NCBI GenBank assembly: GCA_913048145.1
Contig: CAJWVP010000091.1
Span: 1-9,653 of the forward strand
DNA length: 9,653 bases
Direction: 5' to 3'
Source of the DNA: an uncultured Rhodospirillaceae bacterium
GTDB lineage: Bacteria; Pseudomonadota; Alphaproteobacteria; Rhodospirillales; Casp-alpha2
Part shown: piece after piece, positions 6,604 through 9,653 of the stretch
Position numbering within the stretch: the first letter of the stretch is position 1
Layout: every line of letters starts with the position of its first letter
Program-made: the position numbers and the translations under genes
Notes under the pieces: generated by a model
Told to the model about the DNA's origin: nothing
What the model saw: the letters and a program-made list of their open reading frames with translations, nothing else
Database searches by the model: none

Positions 6604-7050
6604 CTATCCAATTACGTACTTGACTATGGGTAAAGCCAGCGAGGTCACATAGCCAATCATGAGAGCCCGAGCATAGGTGCCCCGTATTTGTACGGTACAA
6701 TTGTTCGCACAGCGCCAAACTGTAACAACGGCCCAAACGGCGAAGACCAGAAAAACCAAGCTTATCATAGTGCCACTCAACGCCAACCCCGCCATACCGG
6801 ACGTCGAGGACGATGGATTGACGATAAAGCCGGCTAACAGACTTAACACGAGCACGCCGCATCCAAGGCCTAGAATGACGCCGTGGCCCATGACGAAATA
6901 AACCCAGAACGCTCTCCACAAGGGGACGTGCCCCCGCCAGGCTAGCTTCCACATTGGCTCTCCATTCATTGGCCCTTTCAGGCCTTTGACGCCATGCGAA
7001 CCGCTACCGGTTCCGAATTGGTCAATGAAAATAGGATTATCGCCCGTCAT
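6604..7050 (-). CDS. Small inner-membrane protein of unknown function
   Basis: A 148-residue protein with about three predicted membrane segments (roughly 47-77, 87-111 and 127-145) and a hydrophilic Gly/Ser-rich N-terminal tail. Recognisable patterns are WKLAWRGHVPLWRAFW (34-49), just before the first membrane segment, and VWRCANN (111-117), after the second. These resemble a recurrent proteobacterial family of unannotated membrane proteins with a W-R-G-x-x-P-L-W-x-A-F-W start and a W-R-C-A-x-N motif. I know no biochemical function for it. ATG 7050 is 12 nt downstream of the isovaleryl-CoA dehydrogenase stop, with AGGA overlapping that stop. An internal ATG (codon 33) with GGAGAG in front would begin directly at WKLAW and is a credible alternative start. 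Confidence 0.8.
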   Translation of the reverse strand: MTGDNPIFIDQFGTGSGSHGVKGLKGPMNGEPMWKLAWRGHVPLWRAFWVYFVMGHGVILGLGCGVLVLSLLAGFIVNPSSSTSGMAGLALSGTMISLVFLVFAVWAVVTVWRCANNCTVQIRGTYARALMIGYVTSLALPIVKYVIG

Positions 7051-7062
7051 CGTTACGTGGTC

Positions 7063-8235
7063 CTAGGCTGTCTCATCGAACAGTTCCCGCCCAATAAGCC
7101 AGCGGCGGATTTCTGATGTCCCGGCGCCGATTTCATAGAGTTTAGCATCGCGAAGTAAGCGTCCGGTGGAATATTCGTTGATGTAACCATTGCCGCCCAG
7201 GCACTGGATTGCCTCCAGCGCCATCCAGGTAGCTTTTTCCGCAGCATAGAGTATCGCGCCAGCCGCATCCTTGCGGGTCGTTTGACCTCGGTCACAGGCT
7301 CTCGCAACTGCATAAACGTAGGCCTTGGTGGCGTTCATGGTGGTATACATGTCGGCCAGCTTACCTTGCATCAGCTGAAAGGAACCGATGCTCTCGCCGA
7401 ACTGCATGCGCTCACGCACGTAAGGTATGACCACGTCCATGCAGGCCTGCATAATGCCCGTGGGCCCAGCGGCCAACACCGCGCGTTCGAAGTCGAGCCC
7501 GCTCATAAGGATATTGACGCCTTTGCCCATTTCGCCGAGTACATTCTCCTCCGGGACTTCACAATCCTTGAATACCAGTTCACAGGTGTTGGAGCCGCGC
7601 ATGCCGAGCTTGTCTAGCTTTTGTGCGGTGGAGAAACCCTTGAAGCTCTTTTCCACCAGGAATGCAGTTATGCCCCTGGGCCCGTCATTTCGGTTGGTCT
7701 TGGCGTAGATTACCAGGGTATCGGCATCGGGGCCGTTGGTGATCCACATCTTGCTACCGTTAAGAATATAAAGATCGCCTCTCTTTTCCGCCTTCAGGCG
7801 CATGGAAACGACATCGGACCCGGCACCCGGCTCGCTCATCGCTAACGCGCCCACATGTTCGCCACTGATCAGCTTCGGCAGATATCGTCTTTTCTGTTCG
7901 GCGTTGCCGTTACGACGGATCTGATTGACGCACAGGTTGGAATGCGCGCCGTAAGAAAGCCCAACGGAGGCAGACGCCCGACTTATTTCTTCCATGGCGA
8001 CGCAATGTTCCAGATAACCCATGCCTGCGCCTCCATATTCCTCCTCAACAGTGATCCCGAGAACACCTAATGTTCCCATCTGCGGCCATAGCTGCATGGG
8101 AAACTCGTTGTTTTCATCAGTCTCAGCAGCCAGTGGTATAATCTGACTGTCGGCAAAGCTGCGCACGGATTCACGCATCATGTCAGCGGTTTCACCGAGG
8201 CCAAAATCAAGGCTGGTAGTGGCGTTAGGTATCAT
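7063..8235 (-). CDS. liuA: Isovaleryl-CoA dehydrogenase
   Basis: FAD enzyme that oxidises isovaleryl-CoA to 3-methylcrotonyl-CoA, the first committed step of leucine acyl-CoA breakdown, and gives electrons to electron-transfer flavoprotein. It is 390 residues long. Seen are ITVEEEYGGAGMGYLEHCVA (61-80), LAMSEPGAGSDVVSM (131-145), WITNGPDAD (164-172) and SGLDFERAVLAAGP (245-258). E250 in that last segment matches the catalytic base characteristic of isovaleryl-CoA dehydrogenases. The C-terminal motif reads YEIGAGTSEIRR, with A371 where other acyl-CoA dehydrogenases keep their catalytic Glu; this swap is diagnostic. ATG 8235 has AGGGA 7 nt upstream. With the carboxylase genes downstream, it fixes the operon as a leucine catabolic one. 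The gene lies 58 nt downstream of the thioesterase. Confidence 0.97.
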   Translation of the reverse strand: MIPNATTSLDFGLGETADMMRESVRSFADSQIIPLAAETDENNEFPMQLWPQMGTLGVLGITVEEEYGGAGMGYLEHCVAMEEISRASASVGLSYGAHSNLCVNQIRRNGNAEQKRRYLPKLISGEHVGALAMSEPGAGSDVVSMRLKAEKRGDLYILNGSKMWITNGPDADTLVIYAKTNRNDGPRGITAFLVEKSFKGFSTAQKLDKLGMRGSNTCELVFKDCEVPEENVLGEMGKGVNILMSGLDFERAVLAAGPTGIMQACMDVVIPYVRERMQFGESIGSFQLMQGKLADMYTTMNATKAYVYAVARACDRGQTTRKDAAGAILYAAEKATWMALEAIQCLGGNGYINEYSTGRLLRDAKLYEIGAGTSEIRRWLIGRELFDETA

Positions 8236-8293
8236 GATGAGGTCCCTGAGTAAGATTGCTGTCAGATTAGCCGCTTACATCGGAGCGGCCAAC

Positions 8294-8746
8294 TCATCCC
8301 GCGACATCGGGTCGATCAACGATCCGCATGAGGGTTTGTTGCATAACAGCACAGGCCGTTTTTATCCCGTTCTTGACGACAATAGCCTCCCCGCGCGTCA
8401 CGGTAAGGGACTTGCCGGGCTTGACGACCTCGCCCCTCGCTATCAGTTCGTCGCCCATGGCTGGCGCGATCAAGTTGATCTTGAACTCCACGGTTAGGAT
8501 GCCCTCATCGGCTTCAAACAGGGAGAGGCCTGCGTAGCCGCCGGCGGTATCTAGTATCGACGCGGTAACGCCTCCATGGAACAAACCGTGCTGTTGCGAA
8601 ACGTCATTGCAGTAAGGCAAGCGGATCTCCGAAAAGCCCGGCCGTACCGTTATAAGTTCCGCGCCGATATGGTCCATCAGGCCTTGTTTTGCAAAACTCT
8701 CTCGGACCATGGACTTATAGTCGAGATTAACCGGTTGCAGTTTCAT
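8294..8746 (-). CDS. PaaI-type hotdog-fold acyl-CoA thioesterase
   Basis: A 150-residue hotdog-fold thioesterase of the PaaI subfamily, which hydrolyses acyl-CoA esters to the free acid and CoA. The core motif is QQHGLFHGGVTASILDTAGGYAG (51-73), with H53-G, the HGG at 57-59 and the acidic residue D66 on the central helix. The strand VEFKINLIAPAMGDELIARG (86-105) follows, then a second strand pair. Only one hotdog domain is present, which is normal for the family. The ATG at 8746-8744 overlaps the TGA of an upstream fossil frame as ATGA. A Shine-Dalgarno-like AGGA lies about 11 nt before it, inside the fossil. In this operon it may release CoA from stalled branched-chain acyl-CoA intermediates, which is inference. 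It is the first intact gene of the operon. Confidence 0.92.
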   Translation of the reverse strand: MKLQPVNLDYKSMVRESFAKQGLMDHIGAELITVRPGFSEIRLPYCNDVSQQHGLFHGGVTASILDTAGGYAGLSLFEADEGILTVEFKINLIAPAMGDELIARGEVVKPGKSLTVTRGEAIVVKNGIKTACAVMQQTLMRIVDRPDVAG

Positions 8747-8898
8747 GTTGCCCGATTTCCTAAATAGGCACGAACTTTACCCAGGATCTCCGCAGGAAAT
8801 CTCCTGGCACGCCCGTTTGTCGTATCTACGTAGACTGCCGGGTGTTCGATTTTGGCGGCGACCTTGCTCGTTTGGACTTTAGTCGTGACGCTCCGCAA
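8743..8898 (-). pseudogene. C-terminal fossil of a 4HBT/YbgC-type acyl-CoA thioesterase
   Basis: An open minus-strand frame ends in TGA 8745-8743, overlapping the PaaI thioesterase ATG (ATGA). Its sequence KVAAKIEHPAVYVDTTNGRA, then RRFPAEILGKV, matches the last strand and tail of 4-hydroxybenzoyl-CoA-type thioesterases, where a V-x-V-D-x-x-T-G-R-P-x-x-(I/L)-P-x-E pattern is usual. The N-terminal two thirds, including the catalytic Asp region, are absent: upstream the sequence runs into the promoter region and reaches an in-frame stop at 8958-8956. A TTG at 8898-8896 preceded by GAGAGAGG could start a 51-residue peptide, so the remnant may be translated and couple to the next gene. Catalysis is impossible from this piece. 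Alternatively it is a short functional leader ORF. I am fairly sure of the family likeness and less sure of the start. Confidence 0.55.
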
Positions 8899-8941
8899 CC
8901 GATACCTCTCTCTCCCGAAATAAACCTTAAAATAACAAGTT

Positions 8942-8970
8942 ATGCTAATTAACGTTTACGTAAACGTCAA
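8942..8970 (-). promoter_or_regulatory. Probable promoter of the leucine operon
   Basis: Reading the minus strand, TTGACG (8970-8965) resembles a -35 box (5 of 6 to TTGACA) and TAGCAT (8947-8942) a -10 box (4 of 6 to TATAAT), with 17 nt between them. A longer spacer to a weaker -10 is also possible. Transcription would begin near 8935, about 37 nt before the fossil TTG and about 190 nt before the thioesterase ATG. The palindrome at 8952-8967 occupies the spacer and touches the -35 box, so a bound regulator would control this promoter directly. Confidence 0.55.
8949..8970. promoter_or_regulatory. Palindromic operator, probably for a LiuR-like MerR-family regulator
   Basis: The 16-bp stretch ACGTTTACGTAAACGT at 8952-8967 is its own reverse complement, and the symmetry continues imperfectly to 8949-8970 (TT ... 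AA at the ends, one mismatch pair inside). It lies between divergently transcribed genes and within the spacer of the minus-strand promoter. LiuR, a MerR-family repressor of leucine/branched-chain catabolism genes in proteobacteria, is known to bind ACGT-containing palindromes, and MerR-family proteins typically bind promoter spacers. The gene content downstream is what LiuR controls. The regulator gene itself is not in this window. Confidence 0.65.
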
Positions 8971-8979
8971 CTTTATAGA
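8949..8979 (+). promoter_or_regulatory. Possible rightward promoter for the CMD-family gene
   Basis: On the plus strand TTAACG (8949-8954) could be a -35 box. The following CTTTATAGAG stretch offers TTTATA (8972-8977, 17-nt spacer) or TATAGA (8974-8979, 19-nt spacer) as a -10. The 19-nt spacing is typical of MerR-controlled promoters. Both boxes are weak matches. The transcript would have a leader of about 70 nt before ATG 9055. The palindrome fills this spacer too, so both directions probably share one regulator. Confidence 0.4.
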
Positions 8980-9054
8980 GTTTATGAAGGATTGATTGTT
9001 CTGTACCGATCTTTCTCTTAATTTCCAGCGTCATTACACACCAAGAGGTCCACC

Positions 9055-9645
9055 ATGCCCCGACTACCCGGCCTGCTCGTCAACAATCTAAATAACGACC
9101 AACGGGCTCTGTTTGAAACGATCACGGGTGGAAAACGAAGCACCGGCCGGTCCTTAGATGCTTTCTTAGATTCTGACGGTGCTATGCGTGGTCCCTTCAA
9201 TGCCATGCTGCACCACCCGGCCGCCGGTGCGGTGGTCCAGAGATTGGGCGAGCTCTTGCGATTTGAAGGTACCCTTAACGACGCTCAACGCGAGGTCGCT
9301 ATCCTTACTGTAGGCAGACACTGGCGGGCCCAATACGAATGGTGGGCGCACGCACGGATTGCCGAAGGCGTTGGTGTAGCCCCGGATCTGATCCAAGCCA
9401 TTTACGATCAAGCGCCGCTGCCGGGTGATGCTTCGGACCTGACTGCAATCCATACCTTTGTCCGTGAATTGATGGAAATCCAGCAGGTCAGCGATGCCGC
9501 CTATGCCGTCGCTCACGCGGAATTGGGTGACGAAGGCATTGTCGAATTGGTCATCTTAGCCGGATATTATGGCGTGATTTCCGGTATCCTGAACACGTTT
9601 GAGGTCCCATTGCCAGCCGGCGAAACGCCGCCTTTCGACAAATAA
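9055..9645 (+). CDS. Carboxymuconolactone decarboxylase (CMD/AhpD-superfamily) protein
   Basis: A 196-residue all-helical protein of the CMD/AhpD superfamily, the only plus-strand gene here. The conserved segment is LNDAQREVAILTVGRHWRAQ (74-93) followed by YEWWAHARIAEGVGV (94-108), with E80, H89, E95 and H99 at the usual polar positions. The AhpD CxxC pair is absent (Tyr94-Glu95-Trp96-Trp97 lies there), so peroxidase-reductase activity is unlikely. This fits the CMD-like branch, many of whose members have no known substrate. ATG 9055 has AAGAGG about 7 nt upstream, and the TAA is at 9643-9645, complete in the window. It is divergent from the leucine operon and appears to share its palindromic operator, so it is likely induced with branched-chain catabolism. 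No decarboxylase partner genes are visible. Confidence 0.93.
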   Translation: MPRLPGLLVNNLNNDQRALFETITGGKRSTGRSLDAFLDSDGAMRGPFNAMLHHPAAGAVVQRLGELLRFEGTLNDAQREVAILTVGRHWRAQYEWWAHARIAEGVGVAPDLIQAIYDQAPLPGDASDLTAIHTFVRELMEIQQVSDAAYAVAHAELGDEGIVELVILAGYYGVISGILNTFEVPLPAGETPPFDK

Positions 9646-9653
9646 CGCCCTCA

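Noticed and set aside
6596..6952. Long minus-strand open frame continuous with the 71-residue ORF
   Set aside because: It overlaps the membrane-protein gene, which has clear hydrophobic periodicity and recognisable motifs; the upstream part reads as Arg/Leu/Ser-rich shadow.
8781..8808. Inverted repeat CCAGGA ... TCCTGG as a possible terminator or attenuator hairpin
   Set aside because: The stem is only 6 bp around a 15-nt loop, has no T run, and falls in the thioesterase-tail coding frame.
1..9653. A new defence, mobile or otherwise exotic system
   Set aside because: No nuclease, recombinase, toxin, repeat array, RNA gene or integration boundary is visible; the content is a metabolic operon with accessory genes.

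Overview
The window comes from a proteobacterium (alpha- or gammaproteobacterial by protein style; the lineage is inferred from family resemblance only). It holds most of one long minus-strand operon for leucine / branched-chain acyl-CoA catabolism (a liu-type locus), plus one divergent plus-strand gene. It has no RNA genes, mobile elements, CRISPR arrays or phage genes that I can see, and no clearly undescribed multi-gene system. The interest lies in the operon's unusual passenger genes, two gene fossils, one apparent frameshift and a well-formed operator.

In transcription order (right to left) the operon reads: a short fossil of a 4HBT-type thioesterase (8743-8898), a PaaI-type hotdog thioesterase (8294-8746), isovaleryl-CoA dehydrogenase (7063-8235), a small membrane protein (6604-7050), a 71-residue unknown ORF (6380-6595), an acetyl-CoA acetyltransferase-type thiolase (5145-6335), a RidA-family gene with an apparent 1-nt deletion (4748-5133), a CsgA-like SDR (4062-4745), a second acyl-CoA dehydrogenase (2918-4054), a DsbA-fold 2-hydroxychromene-2-carboxylate isomerase-like protein (2316-2918), a single-domain rhodanese (1874-2293), the 3-methylcrotonyl-CoA carboxylase beta subunit (256-1863), a 30-codon fossil of an enoyl-CoA hydratase (154-246), and the start of the biotin-carboxylase alpha subunit (1-151, cut by the window edge). 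Gaps are mostly 0-60 nt, several stops and starts overlap or nearly touch, and no internal terminator was seen, so a single transcript is likely.

Metabolically, isovaleryl-CoA dehydrogenase makes 3-methylcrotonyl-CoA and the MccA/MccB carboxylase makes 3-methylglutaconyl-CoA. The next enzyme, methylglutaconyl-CoA hydratase, is present only as a C-terminal scrap exactly where liuC often lies (between liuB and liuD). A functional copy and HMG-CoA lyase must be elsewhere if the pathway is complete. The thiolase could finish the route by splitting acetoacetyl-CoA.

The 8899-9054 spacer holds a perfect 16-bp palindrome (ACGTTTACGTAAACGT) with promoter-like elements facing both ways. It lies in the spacer of the minus-strand promoter, as expected for a MerR-family regulator such as LiuR. 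The rightward gene (9055-9645) is a carboxymuconolactone decarboxylase/AhpD-superfamily protein that probably shares this control.
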